From Trema orientale (Eukaryota; Streptophyta; Magnoliopsida; Rosales; Cannabaceae): 64,000 nucleotides of DNA. The translations under genes were made by a program, and so were the position numbers. Below, in pieces: positions 1-11,929 of this stretch (position 1 is the first letter of the stretch; each line of letters starts with the position of its first letter). The notes below the pieces were generated by a model. It worked only from the letters and a program-made list of their open reading frames with translations, did no database searches and was not told where the DNA came from. The stretch is taken from NCBI GenBank assembly GCA_002914845.1, contig JXTC01000020.1, forward strand, positions 223,673-287,672, in the 5' to 3' direction.

Positions 1-125
1 CTTAGCATGTTCTTCTCGAGTCTTAGAATAGATCAAGATGTCATCGATGAAGACAACCACAAACTGATCTAAATAAGTTCTGAAAATTCTGTTCATAAGG
101 TCCATGAATACTACTGAAGCATTAG
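1..125 (-). pseudogene. Ty3/gypsy reverse transcriptase, middle part (decayed)
   Basis: Read on the minus strand, this stretch encodes the palm region of a gypsy reverse transcriptase. It shows the TNAS..FMDLMNR block followed by [12 protein letters not shown], with the catalytic FIDD pair. It is the downstream continuation of the fragment at 3113-3450, and the two are separated by the 126-3107 insertion. About 13 bases coding for the residues just before TNA (normally M-P-F-G-L) are missing at the junction, so the frame was already broken. The rest of pol lies beyond the window edge. Confidence 0.85.
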
Positions 126-790
126 TGTGACGTCCAAGATTCTCACATGCCTAATAAGCCAATAATTAATGTCTCTATTACATATTAGGCATCAGGAAGT
201 TACTAATGTCCAGTCCATTGCAATATATTTATTTTATGTTATGTGCTTTTTAGACGTGTTATTACGCTAATACTATCGAAGTTTTTCTATGCAGTGTAAG
301 GCTCGGTAACCTCAATCTTGTAGTATAGTGTGTGAAGTGGGCACAAAACATGCTCAAGATTATAATATTGTGTGTATTTGCATGTTAAGAGTATAATTAA
401 GAGATTACTAGGCCAAAATGGTGATTGATTTCTATTATTAAAACTAACTGCAGATATGTGCTAAATTATAATTTGCTTTTAATTTCTTGTTTTCCATGTT
501 TAGTTTTTCCATGTTTACTTTACTAAAAAAAAAAAAAAACAGAGAGAAATGCTTTAATACAATGAAAATGATTTTAACTCAGGTTGTGTTTATTGATTCT
601 AAATTTCGCTTGATTTAGGCACTATGGGAAATTACATTTGATTATTGGTCTAAGTTTTATCTCATTATTACGAATCAAAGTTGTAGTAAGAATTAGTAGA
701 AGTAAGTTAGTTAGTCTAGTAATTGACACCTCAAAAGAAAAAGAAAAATACTAGGTAAGTCCTTTTGTTTTTTTTTTTTCCTTTTTTTTA

Positions 791-962
791 TGGGGATGGC
801 TACGGTAGGGGCGTCCCTACGTAGGGTCATGCCTTAATTATCGTTGGATGGGAATCTGTGGGGAATAACGGGAATCTGTGGAGAATCTATTTATATACAG
901 ATTCCCATCCAACGGTGAATAGACAGGGCCCTACGTAGGGGCGCCCTTACTGTAGACGCGCC
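791..962. mobile_element. 172-bp foldback MITE with 9-bp flanking repeat
   Basis: The ends are inverted repeats of about 34 bp that share CCCTACGTAGGG. Inside is a second, perfect 18-bp inverted repeat (842-859 against 897-914, sharing CGTTGGATGGGAATCTGT). The element is flanked by eight T and one A on both sides (782-790 and 963-971), a possible 9-bp target duplication of Mutator type. The flank is low in complexity, so the superfamily call is tentative. It lies nested within the 126-3107 insertion. Confidence 0.7.
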
Positions 963-2368
963 TTTTTTTTATTTAAACCGACTTACTTTTTCTACATGAT
1001 TCTTTTATGAGATAAACTCACCATGATCTCTGTAGCTCATGACCAGACCTCTTAGACATGAGAAAATCATCTCTTTAGTCTTTATTTATGCACTAGCATG
1101 GTTTCCAAGAGTTAGAGGGTGGATTAGTGTATGAAATTTCTTAGTGGAGCACTAACTATCAAGGAGAAATACTAGGTAAGTGTCTCACATATAAAACATT
1201 AGATATCTAAACTTTCTTTTAATTATTGCAGTTGCTAAACTCTTGTGTATGCGGTTGTATATTAGACTTTAAGAAATCTCTTCTAGTGCGTTAAAAGTGA
1301 GCAAAGTCAGAGGAATTGTTAAAGAATAATTTTGGCTCACAAGTAGTCATTTGAGAGGACATCAAAGTAGACTTTTGGTTCTTCCAACATATTCTCCTTG
1401 TTGAAACATTTAATATGATGCTACTAATGTGTTAAATTAGTATTTTCAGTTATTATATAATGTTTAGGAATGGGTATTGGTCGTTTTGTCTATTGTAAAT
1501 TTATACTAGTCTATATTGGGTATTCTTCTAACATTTTGATTCATTATAATCATGGATCATACTATTATGTTATATGTTTATTCTAACAGTCCCTAGGATA
1601 CTATTTCCATGTCAAATATAATGTTTAGGTGCTGGAATAGTAAGTAAACTGTTAAAAGTTTTTGAAGTTTATTAGAAGTTATATTGGATTGATTTCTAAC
1701 GCTGAGTATTATTGAGTATAGGTATATCTAATTGAAAATCTTCATTAATCTGAATGTTTCTCATACTTTTCATGCTTGGGAATGAGACATTATTAGGGGA
1801 AGTGCTGCCCAAAATTTTAATTTGATTGGCCAGATTAGAAGCAAAGTAACCTATTTCATTAAAAAAGTGCTATTTTCTTTTGGTTCTCCTTTATATGATA
1901 TGCTTAATTGTAATTTTTGTGATCCCAAACTATTTTCTAATAATCGCAATTAGTGCCTTTTGAGGTATCCTGAAAATAAAATCTAGGAGCCTAATTATGA
2001 GAAATTTGTGAATTTTAATCTCGTGTACAATTTTTTTAAGTATTGTACTTTGTGGTGACCATTTTGGTAATGAAATTTATATCAGGTCTTTCACACACCT
2101 TACTATAGAGGATACTGACCCTTTATACTTTCTCTCTTATTTGGAACTAGAGGTAAGTAAAGATTTAGATACAAGATATTTTCTTACATGCTTATGTGTA
2201 TTATTTCAAGTATATGTTATTTATATGGTTATTGTTTTGTTCATGAAAGACATAAGCATGACATGATTATTTAAGCACAATTTTCAAAGAAGTGAAGCTT
2301 TTCCACGCATTGGATTTAAAGTAATACCATTGTACTGATTTTACGCGATATGTTTTAAGTATATTGTT

Positions 2369-2590
2369 TAGTCTGTTTGCGTTGGGTAAGTATGGTTTGC
2401 ACAGGCATCCTTCCTGCATAGGTGGGCATGGCTTACCGACTGCTAGGACTGAGCATTGTACTATGAGATTTATTAGGTACATTACCTAGTCGGTCTACGT
2501 TGGGTAGGTATGGTTCGCATTGGCCATGTATTTCATTCCCGCATAGGTGGGCATGGCCTACTAACTGCCGCGACTTTGTAATGTACTCAA
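2369..2590. repeat. Two-copy tandem repeat, period 118 bp
   Basis: Two adjacent diverged units each contain GTTGGGTARGTATGGTT near the start and GCATAGGTGGGCATGGC later. The second starts 118 bp after the first. Similar short repeated blocks occur in other gypsy LTR fragments of this window, so this is probably part of LTR structure. Confidence 0.7.
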
Positions 2591-3112
2591 GGGCTCTCTA
2601 AAGAAATATTTTCTAAGAAAAGTGCATCAAAATGAAAAGTTATGAAAGAAAGAGTACAATGGGAATTTCAATAAAGTTGATGCAATTGACACGTTCACGA
2701 GCATGCATGATCTTTACTTACTGAGCATTAGCTCATTTAGTTCCTGTGATGTAGGTGAGGAGATAATTGATGTATAGTATTGCTGGTTGGCTAGCACGCT
2801 TTCTTCTCGCCATGATTATACAGATGTAGATGAGCTTGACTTGTGAGCGGTGTTCTCTTTGTATTTTGTTATTCTGGTGTATTGTAAATATTACTTCTGA
2901 TGGCAAGATAAATTGATAAGGAGCTTTTGGCTGTATATTTTGCAAAGACACTTTCAAAAAGTAATGCCACATAGTCTCTTTTGTTTTAATGCTTAAAAAG
3001 TTCAAATTTGCCCACTTTTTTATAAAACTAAAGATATGGTTTAAGAAAGAGTAATACTTCCTAGTTTGGCTGTATATGACAATATGGTTAAGCTAGGAGG
3101 TGCTACAATTAG

Positions 3113-3450
3113 TATAACTAGAAACTCAAAGTGTCCATAACGAGTCTTGAATGCAGTTTTTGGTATGTCTTCCTTTCAGATCTTCAACTGACGATAACCA
3201 AATATAAGATCAATCTTGGAAAAGAATCTTGATCTACCTAGTTGATCAAATAGTTCATCAATCATTGGCAAAGGATATTTGTTCTTTACCGTAAGCTGAT
3301 TCAGTCTTCTATAATTTACACAGAGCTGAAACATTCTATCAGCTTTCTTGGTAAACAGAATAAGAGCACGCCACGGAGAGGTACTACTTCTAATGAACCC
3401 CTTTGATAAAAGATTATCCAGCTGACTCCTCAACTCAATCATTTTTTGCT
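3113..3450 (-). pseudogene. Ty3/gypsy reverse transcriptase, N-terminal part (decayed)
   Basis: The minus strand encodes the start of a gypsy reverse transcriptase. Recognisable blocks are [41 protein letters not shown] and [16 protein letters not shown], in which the usual D-L-R/S-G-Y is altered to D-L-I-F-G-Y. An in-frame stop follows RQLKI, after which the same frame continues with EDIPKTAF and RYGHFEF up to the ATTAG junction. The order gag, protease, RT on one strand is that of Ty3/gypsy rather than copia. Confidence 0.9.
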
Positions 3451-3587
3451 AGAGCCATACGATAGGCTGGAATAGAATTTGGCTGAGCCCCGGGAATCAA
3501 ATCGATGCAGAACTCAATCTCCCTATCAGGTGGTAGCCCCGCTAAATCCTTAGGAAAAATATCTAGAAACTCGCTAACCACTGATAT

Positions 3588-4080
3588 CTAAAGGTACTGA
3601 TTGGCAATTCCTATCTCACCATCGATGGCAAACAAATTCCCGTAGTACTCTAGTCTCTTCCTTCTACCTATGCATGCTTTCAGAATAGGACTCAGTTTCA
3701 AAGGGTTCAAGTCAGCTTGGTAAATAACAGGATACCCATCTTTTAGAAAAAGAGTCACTCTCTTATTGAAACAGTCACTCGGTATTTGGATAGCCAATCT
3801 ATACCAAGAATCACATCAAATTATTGCAAAGGCAACACTACCAATTCTGCTAGTAGCTTCCTACTATCAATCACAATAAGACAACCTTGACAGATAGTAG
3901 AGACATCAGTAACTCCATCCATGGGTGTTCCCAAAGTCAACAGATGATCCACTACAGAATATTCTAATCCCAATATGAGCAAACAACATAGAGATAAAAG
4001 AATGGGAAGCACCAATATCAAATAAGACATGAGCCCAAGAGTGGGAAATGAGAATCATACCATCAATAACACCTCGGCCA
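3588..4080 (-). pseudogene. Retropepsin-type protease and protease-RT spacer of the gypsy element
   Basis: On the minus strand, bases 4019-4005 read D-I-G-A-S followed by H-S-F-I-S. This is the aspartic protease active-site block with the usual Thr of DTGAS replaced by Ile. Between here and the reverse transcriptase the reading frame is broken into short pieces (3797-3588 is one open piece), consistent with the spacer between protease and RT in plant gypsy polyproteins. The element cannot encode an active polyprotein. Confidence 0.7.
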
Positions 4081-4399
4081 GTGTAGTTATGAGCCTCATC
4101 TACCTCAGCAACCGCATAAGCTTGACTAGAAGCTTTGCCTTTTCCTTTGTTTCCTCTTCCTTGGCCAGCATGGCCGCTACTATTTCCTGGACCAGCACTA
4201 GCATATCTATACCCTCCTTAGTTTCCAGAACTCTATGGAGTCTGAAAATTCTGATTATAGCTCTGGTTGTATCCTGAATCTTGTGGCCTATACTGATGCT
4301 AGTACTGAGAACCATAAGGCTGCTGATAAAGAGTATAGGTGAATGCTTGAGATTGAGTCTGAGATTGCATGGTCTCATCTGATTGCACTGAAATAGTAC

Positions 4400-5935
4400 T
4401 GAGGTACTCTGACTTTCCTGTGGTCCTTTATGAGATAATGGAGATTTTGGTTGGCGGTTGGGGCAAACTTTCTTCTGGTGGCCTTGCTGTCTATAATTGA
4501 AGCATCCATGAGGTCCACAGCGACCTTTCCCTAAAGAGCCACTATTGTTGCTACTTCCACTGTTCTGAGAATTCTGTCTTTATCATTGCCCTTAGTTTTT
4601 CTTGTTCATCTTTCTCCCATTGCCCTTATTTCTTACATGATCCCTCATTGTTGATCGATTATCAAGAAAAGCCTCAGCTTTTTGGGATGTAGCAACTAAG
4701 TCAACGCCGTTGTTGAAGGGTTGGGTCACAATCTTCTCTAAGATGGCTGGCCTTAGAGCCTCCATGATCTTAACAATCTGGAGGGTAGGGTCTGTTCTGG
4801 GTGCATACGCATATTGTGCTAACTCCATAAACTGCACGTACTACTCATTCACTGTCATGTCACCCTGGTTGACCATTCATACTCTCTAATCATAGCTGCT
4901 CTATGACTAGCATTAGCATAATAACTTCTGAACAATCCCTCAAAGGTATACTAAGTCATCTCAGTCATATCTTGAGTCAACTTGACTGTCTCCTATCAAT
5001 TAATTGCTCCATCAGTCAGCTTATAAGTGGCAAAGGTTACTTGGAACTCCATTGGTATTCCAATAGTAGTGAAAGTCCTCTTGACATTTCTAAGCCATCT
5101 CTCAGCCAATGTGGGATCAGGTAGGGGTGGCAATTCGGGTTACGACACGACACGAACACGACACGATTTTTTGCAGGTTAGGGTTGAAGGAAAATGGTGC
5201 GGGTCGGGTTCGGGTCGACCAGTCTGACACGAATTTAAAAAACGGGTCGGGTTCGGGTCAACCCGCTTGACACGAACTTGACCTGTTTGACCCGCCAACA
5301 AATATATATATAATTAAATTATAAAAATATTTTTTATTTAATTTGTTTATGACTATTATTATAGATATATTTAATTTGTACAATATAAGTGTTTGAGATT
5401 ATAAGTTATTAATTATATTTATAAATTATCCCTAATTTATTTATTTTAAAATGAGACAATAATAGCCTTAGAAAAAGAAAATATAAGTAAAAAAAATACG
5501 GGTCATAGCGGGTTGGCGGGTCAAAAACGGGTTGATGGGTCAAAATCGGGTTGTGAGTTGGATGTTGTTCACCAAAGCGGGTTGTGTGGGTCAAGTTCGG
5601 GTTAGTGTTGATGGTTTTCTGACACGACGGGTTACGGGTCGGGTTCGGGTTGACATAATTTATGTATATATTAGACTTCAACCCGACACGAACCCGACCC
5701 GTCGACACGAATTGACACCCCTAGGATCAGGTCTCACATCAAATGATGGCGGATTAAGCTTCATGAAGTCCTTGAAGAAATTGGCCTGATGGGCCTCGGG
5801 GTTCCGCTCCATCATTAGACCCGATAATACTCGTAAAGCATCATACAAGTTTACCAGAGGGTCAGAGATTTACTATTGTGGTGGAGCAGTCTCAGCCCTA
5901 GGCTCTTGCCTTGGTATCCTTCTCCTCGTAGGCAT
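4400..5935 (-). pseudogene. Gypsy gag with zinc knuckle, interrupted by a MITE
   Basis: The gag frame starts at an ATG at 5935 (MPTRRRIPRQEPRAE) and soon meets two consecutive stops (TAG TAA). It then continues as a retrotransposon gag domain with NFFKDFMKLNPPSFD before the MITE at 5122-5723 and LAERWLRNVKRTF directly after it, so the two halves rejoin without a shift across the insertion. A later part (4837-4592) holds the C-terminal gag segment. At 4504-4463 lies a CCHC-type zinc knuckle, C-x2-Y-x4-H-x4-C, with its second Cys changed to Tyr. Stops, the altered knuckle and the MITE show long decay. Confidence 0.85.
5122..5723. mobile_element. 602-bp hAT-type MITE inside gag
   Basis: The left end reads TAGGGGTGGCAATTCG and the right end, reverse-complemented, reads TAGGGGTGTCAATTCG. 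An exact 8-bp duplication GGATCAGG flanks it (5114-5121 and 5724-5731). TIRs beginning TA with 8-bp target duplications are typical of hAT elements. Both subterminal regions are packed with GGGTTCGGGT- and GACACGA-like motifs, while the centre is AT-rich. No transposase is present, so the element is non-autonomous. Confidence 0.92.
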
Positions 5936-6047
5936 TATAGTTCTGTATTCATATGCCAAATTGTTAGTGAGATAGTGATGCAAGTACTTTTAAAAAAGAA
6001 GTCACAATCTAGTCTAATGGTATAACATCTGAGGTAATTAAACCTCT

Positions 6048-6059
6048 GCTCTGATACCA
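6048..6059 (-). other. Primer-binding site for initiator tRNA-Met
   Basis: The minus strand reads TGGTATCAGAGC, the complement of the 3' end of plant initiator tRNA-Met. This is the usual primer site of many gypsy and copia elements. It lies 9 bases inside the LTR terminus at 6068 and about 110 bases before the gag start, as expected. Confidence 0.9.
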
Positions 6060-6067
6060 AAAATTTC

Positions 6068-8660
6068 TGTCACAACCCAAACTCTAGGCCAGTGGTAGAA
6101 GAGGAATTTCACAAGTTGAAATTCAAAATTTGTTTTAGAAAATTTTAGAAACTTCTACTTTTCAGAAAAATGATAATTAGTTTCAAAAACGACAGCTTCT
6201 GTAAAAGTTTATAAAAATAATCTAAATTGTAAATTCCCACAGTTTGTGATCACCACTAGACATAGACTGTTAATGATAGTAATAAAACATACATGTCCAT
6301 CACCATCGTCATCATAAGTAGGCATAATAGATAATACAGGCTACATCCAAAATATAAGCCTTAAGTGTTATTACAAATTAAAAATAAGAGTTATTAAGTA
6401 GTTACCAACTACTAAACCAGTAATAATTTTCCTCTCCTAGTCACTCTGCTCCGGAGTTACCAAAGTCACACTACTAACCACCCAAAAGAGGAAAGATAAG
6501 GGGGTGAACATTCACATGCTCAGTAGGAATTTAATTACCTTTTTGGTATGAATGCAACTTTTCAAACCTACATGGTTAGTACCTTTCCAAAATCCATCTA
6601 CAAAACAAATTTGTCAAGCAATCAAGATCATGAGTAATCATGCAATCAAAACTAAAACCAAAGTCATAATATTGTACATATCATACATCAACCAAGTATA
6701 AGCATGAGCTCTCATCCTCCTATCACGGCGCCGTAATACCTTTTTAGCAGAGATACCCAGTATCCTGACACTACCCAGTGGTGTGTCAGCAAATCCTACG
6801 CAAGGGCCTAGGTCTCTCACCTAACACTGCAGCAACTCGCCAGTGATCTAAATACTATGATGCTAAAATAAAACTCAAGTGTGTGATCCTATGGTATGTA
6901 CAATATATCATAGAGTGTGTAATAACCATATATCAAGTATATCAATAAATCATGCTTTAAAACTCATTTGGTATTATTATGGGATTTATAGAAAATCAGG
7001 CAGCATAACGACTGTATTTTCGCAAAACTAAAATTTTAAACCTGCATAAAAACCATACAACCAATCTCAGAACAATCCAATATATCTTAACAGTTCACAT
7101 GTTCACCAAATATCCAATTAGATCATTGAAATCCATGAAAATCGATAATTTCAAAAAATATGTCATAATCCACATTTTAAATCAAAATAAGTGTAAAACT
7201 TGAAAATTGAACCCTACCTTGGCTTGATAGCTAAGCTAAGCTATCTGCACTTGTAGATTCTCCCGGTGGTCATCCGGTCGCTCGGAAGGTCGTTTTAGGA
7301 TCCCGTGAGCTCGCTTTGAGGGATGACTTTCCAAACAAAGCTTCAAATTGAGAAACGGATATGACCACTAAATTCAGTGTACCTAAAAGTACGAGGTTAG
7401 ATATATAATTCGATCAATTTGGACCCCGAGCTGAGATCGGACCTGTGGCATGCAAATCGAGGTAAAATCCTGATCCTCAAGTTTCGGATTTCGTGCTACC
7501 TCAAAACCTATTGATGTTTTATATCAAAACTCGTCTCTTGATCTTACTTATTTTAATTCCGAAGTCGAATTTCAATTTTGAAGCCTTTAGCTCAAATTTG
7601 GGCTTAATTAGAAACTAATTAGGAAAGTTATAAAAATACTAATTTCTGAAAATATTTGGATAAATGCCACAATTTTCTGATCAGATTTTCTCTCAATCTC
7701 TCCATCCATTTTTTCACAAAATCACCACCCATTCTCCTATCTCAAACCATAGTTTCATTCCATAAAGTTTCATGAGCAATGGCTAAACATCACAAAAATA
7801 ATTACACAAATACCAGTTTTTGTTACGAAAATGACACAAAAACTTTTAAATGCTCACAGGAGGTTCTTGGCCAGAAATTTATGGTAGTGAAAGGCTAGGC
7901 TAGACTCAAGAGAGGCTGAGCTTCAAGTTGATAGTAGTGGTTGGTGGCTAAGGGCGGTAAAAGGCTGGAAATCACTGCGTTTGGCCCAGTAGTCTCGTGA
8001 CTTCGTGGCCTTCTTTCTCACGTATGACAGCACAATGGTGGCCGGCGTGGCTTCGTCCGGCAAGGGGGAGTCAACGCCGGCCAGAATCGGGAGGTTGGTC
8101 GATGCCGACGGTGAGCTTTGGTGCTGCACAAGGAAGAAGGTCGAAGAAGAAGAAGATGCGTGGGAGAAGAGAGAGAGATTGGGAAATTTTTAGGGATTTT
8201 GGGGATTTGGGGGAAAATGTGACACTTGTCACTTGTGGGCTGATCAAAATGAGTTTTTAAAATTGTATATGGCCTAAGCTTTGAATTTTTTTTTTGAATT
8301 TAGTCCTTAATTTTCGAAATTAACCCCAACTTCAAGAATTTCTCTCACTTTGGGCCAAATCCGAATTTAACTTAATTTTCAGCTAATTCTTATTAATTAA
8401 TTTTTTTCAATTTATGAAAGCTCCACAATACCCTTAATTAAAAATCAAGGTTTTCACATAATAAGGGAGCTTCCACATGTTATTTATCATAATTTCCATA
8501 GTGCTTATGTCATAACTCATATATCATACTTTGCATTATATCATATTGTCATAATGTTCGAGTCCAAAATATAAGTTTTCGCATGCCATATATTAATTAA
8601 ATTAAAGAAGATATTATAGAATATGTATATGACGTGTGAATCTGCAGGTATCAACATACA
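6068..8660 (-). mobile_element. 5' LTR of the Ty3/gypsy element (outer edge uncertain)
   Basis: The inner LTR end is set by the primer-binding site: the minus strand runs ...GGGTTGTGACA and then the primer site. The block at 6948-7060 is closely matched in reverse complement at 53730-53830, and the start TGTCACAACCCAAA is echoed at 36686, 44164 and 40090 (reverse), so the LTR belongs to a family repeated in this window. The outer edge is not visible. Candidates are near 8660, before the next element starts at about 8789. ORFs at 7923-8260 in both strands are short, GC-rich and unsupported. Confidence 0.65.
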
Positions 8661-8788
8661 ACAGTGACGAAGATATGCTCTGAAATAAATGTTTGTTTCG
8701 AACATAAATATCTTACGACATATTTCTGCAGACCAGGCGACTCTCGGATTTAATATGATTTTGATGATTAAGAGTTCATACTTCAGGG

Positions 8789-9599
8789 TCAGAATTTGTC
8801 AATGTGGCATTCTATTATTTATGAAAGGTATGAATATATTTTCTGAAAAGAATAATTACTGGATATTGGAGGTACCTATCAGATAAGATCAGGTAAGTAT
8901 CCAAATTGATACACAAAATTTAAATCAAGTAAGTATCATATTTTGACTAGATTGTCCAAAGATAATTATTATTAATTATCTTCTAGTTAATAGAGTTTTC
9001 TATTTATTAAACACCTCTTATTTTCCTATAAATATGCAGTCTTCTTCTTCATTCTACATCTCCTTTTTTTCTAGGGTCATGTAGAAATAGGACCAAATTT
9101 TGGACTTAATTTAAGTAAATATCCCTTTGTTAAATGTTATAGCAAAATGTCCGGTATATATACTTATATACCAAGTATAAAACTTTATATACCAAGTATA
9201 AAAAAATATATAGCTAGTACATTTCAGCACAATAACTAAAATTGGTAGATATTTTTATCTACTAATTGTAAAAATATATATATACCGTGACATTTAGCTA
9301 TAAAATGTAAAAAATGAACATCTACTTAATCAAATTTAAAATATTGGTTATCTACCTAAATTTCTCTTATTTCTATTTCTCTTCTCTCTACACACGACCT
9401 CTACTGATTTTTTGCTCTTTTGCAGGGAAATCAGAACTACATTATGGTTTGATCCCTGCAAAGGGTATATAGGCAACGGGTATGTAGGCAACTCTGATGA
9501 GCACAACCCAAAAATTAACATAACCTATTTTTTTTTTATGTAAGATTACAAGTGGTCATGGACCCTTTATAAATTCAATTGTAGAATTTGGCATCTACA
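8789..9599 (+). repeat. Left LTR of the non-coding retrotransposon
   Basis: It aligns with 13916-14434 over its whole length, apart from a loss of about 8 bases at the start and an extra block of about 300 bp at 9074-9375. It includes a TATA-like CCTATAAATA block near 9034 and GTAGAATTTGGCATCTACA at its end. The LTR pair differs at many single positions, so the insertion is not recent. Confidence 0.8.
9074..9375. mobile_element. Foldback MITE-like insert in the left LTR
   Basis: This block is present in the left LTR and absent from the right LTR, where the flanking sequence is continuous. Its ends are imperfect inverted repeats: AGAAATAGGACCAAATTT near the left and AGAAATAAGAGAAATTT reading inward from the right. 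TTTCTA occurs at both junctions and may be the target duplication. A related element lies at 55617-55850. Confidence 0.65.
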
Positions 9600-10515
9600 A
9601 TTTGTCGCCCACCGTGGGGTCTTGATCACTTGTATGATTATTGTCGTTTGTAATTCCTACATCTAATGATCTTTACGGCTTACGCTAATCACCCGCTTCA
9701 TATCGATATCACGGTTTGCCTTTCGAAGTGTCTGTAAAGCTATCTGTATGTTACTTTCTAATTGATTTTTCCGATATACGTACATTAACAATTGAATAGG
9801 TTTTGGTTTTATTAGATTCGAATTAATCAACACACATTAAATTATTATATTAACTCAATATTTTTTAAAGCCTATCCGATGCATATAAGCACACGAGAAA
9901 CTGCTTGTGTACATGTATCTTCCTAATAGTCATCGGCTTATATAATTGATTGATGTGCACTTTTTCGAATAAAATCATATATAGCTTTCTATCCGTCTAC
10001 TGGATCTTTATGAACGTATTAGTATGTATTTGATAATTTTATTAATTATTTTGATATAATCTGTTTGTAACGCGTCATTTATGTAAATTCATGTATATAT
10101 TATTAGTATTTGTTTATTCTGTTAGTTTTCATTAGTTACATTCTTTATATTCAAATTCCCTATAGGTAAGTTAAATATATCATACTAATGTTGTATAAAT
10201 AATTCCTATTTGTAGGATGATATAATTTAACTAAAACTATACGAGTTTTTTATTCTGTAGTTTTCTTATTTTATTCTGTAGTCTTATTTCTAAATGATTA
10301 ATTTTATTATGTAGTTTTCTTGTTTCTAAATGATTAATTTGATATGTGTTCTTCTCATATCTGTGTATATCTTTATACCATATAATTTTTTAATTTAATT
10401 CTATTATAGAAACATGAATATATTGAGCCTATTGTCGTAATCACTTATGAAATTTATTTTTGTTACTTTAGGTGCAAATATTCAATACTTTTAAAAAATT
10501 CGGTTTTGTTGTATA

Positions 10516-10983
10516 TGTTGGAAATAAAACAAGCTTTATTACTCACTCAAATATTATTACAAGAGAAAAACTCTCAATTTCACTCTTCAAGCTCACTCAC
10601 TCACTAGAAGCTATGCTTCTTTCTCTCTTCACTTCACTCTTAGAAGCTTTGCTTCTTACTTGATGCTTAGAGCTCAAATGGGGAGGGGTATTTATATTAC
10701 ATGAGAAACAAGGAGAACCACACAAATAAACAATTACAAAAATTCTTAAGCCACACATATTTTTCTCTACACACTTCTAATACTAATCTAAGTAATCAAA
10801 TGATTCACACGCATAAAACTAATATCTAGCTAACACTAGAAAGTTCTAGGTGGAAGGCTCATTCATTTGCACTTGGACTTCCTCTTTTATAGACTTTGCA
10901 CTTGGGCTAACTCCAACTTATTGGACCTCATGTTGATGGGCCTAAAACACTTCTTATGGGCTTAAACAAGTTTATTTTCAACA
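10516..10983 (-). mobile_element. 468-bp solo LTR with exact 5-bp target duplication
   Basis: The sequence begins TGTTGGAAAT and ends TTTTCAACA. It is flanked by the exact direct repeat GTATA (10511-10515 and 10984-10988). The minus strand has TATAAATACCCC followed by leader-like sequence, so LTR sense is probably minus. The TGTTG...CAACA termini and short length suggest a Ty1/copia family. No internal region remains, as expected after recombination between two LTRs. Confidence 0.88.
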
Positions 10984-11929
10984 GTATATTCTAATATGTT
11001 TTAAAAATTTTCTCGAAGACATGTGCTCTATAGATCTTGTTACTTGATTAATATTTATTTATTTTTTATTATCCTGCAAATACCTTCCCTGAGATTATTT
11101 TTGTTACTCCAATTGGAGGCTTATGCTTTTTAAATATATTGTATAACTTTTAATTAAAAATGGTATAGGAAGCTAATGTTCGTATTTACTACCTTTACAA
11201 TAATATCTTGCTTTCAAAAAATATTATTAAAATCAATTTGTATGTACATGTAGTTTATATACATATTTATGCTTCTGAAAAGTCCGATTGTTTTATTAAC
11301 TTTTACACATAAAGGTAGAAATATTATGTGCTTAATTTATAGCTACGTCCTATTTGTACCATACGAATAATTATAATTCCATTCATCTCAAATTTATTTA
11401 TGAACTCATCTTTGGGAAAACAAAACTGTTTTATTACAATACTATTTTATTCATTTTATGTTGGGTTTTTCTTTACTAATTGGTTTACAGTCGTTTTTTG
11501 TTCGCTGGGAATAGTAATTAAAATTTTTCATATGATCTGTTAATTGTTAGTAATTATCCTATTCAGAATATGTGATTGCAGTGGATGAAAATTATTTCTT
11601 GGACATGATTCAAAAAAAAGTATGAGAACAAGCTTGTTAAACTATCATTCTTTACTCCTCTAGTTTGAGTAAACTCGCACTGAGGAATAGGGGGCTGACT
11701 GGATGACAATGAAAGAATAAGGAAAGGTAACAAGATTTCGAAGTTTTTTGAAAATTACAACAACAAAGTTGTTCATGTTGCAGGAAGCATCTCTAGTTTC
11801 AATTAGATGTCAACTTCCTAGACTTTCATCAAACTACTTTAGAGATAAGTATTTCAATTACCATAAACTAGTTACTACATTGATTTGATCAAGTAAAATT
11901 GTTCATTGTGAAATTATTATCTGAGAGTA

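Larger units (their letters stand above)
126..3107 (+). mobile_element. LTR-bounded insertion, probably a large solo LTR, inside a gypsy RT
   Basis: The insertion starts TGTGACGTCC and ends GGTGCTACA, giving the TG...CA termini of an LTR. It is flanked by the direct repeat ATTAG (121-125 and 3108-3112), a 5-bp target duplication. Removing it brings two parts of one reverse transcriptase gene together. No ORF of retroelement type lies inside, and no internal pair of long direct repeats was seen, so a 3-kb solo LTR is the simplest reading. Blocks near its right end resemble, in reverse orientation, parts of the gypsy LTR beginning at 6068, which suggests a related family with sense on the plus strand. 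The strand is inferred. Confidence 0.75.

Noticed and set aside
7923..8260. GC-rich ORFs on both strands in the gypsy LTR
   Set aside because: They are short, mutually overlapping, and lie in a GC-rich patch whose counterpart recurs in other LTR copies.
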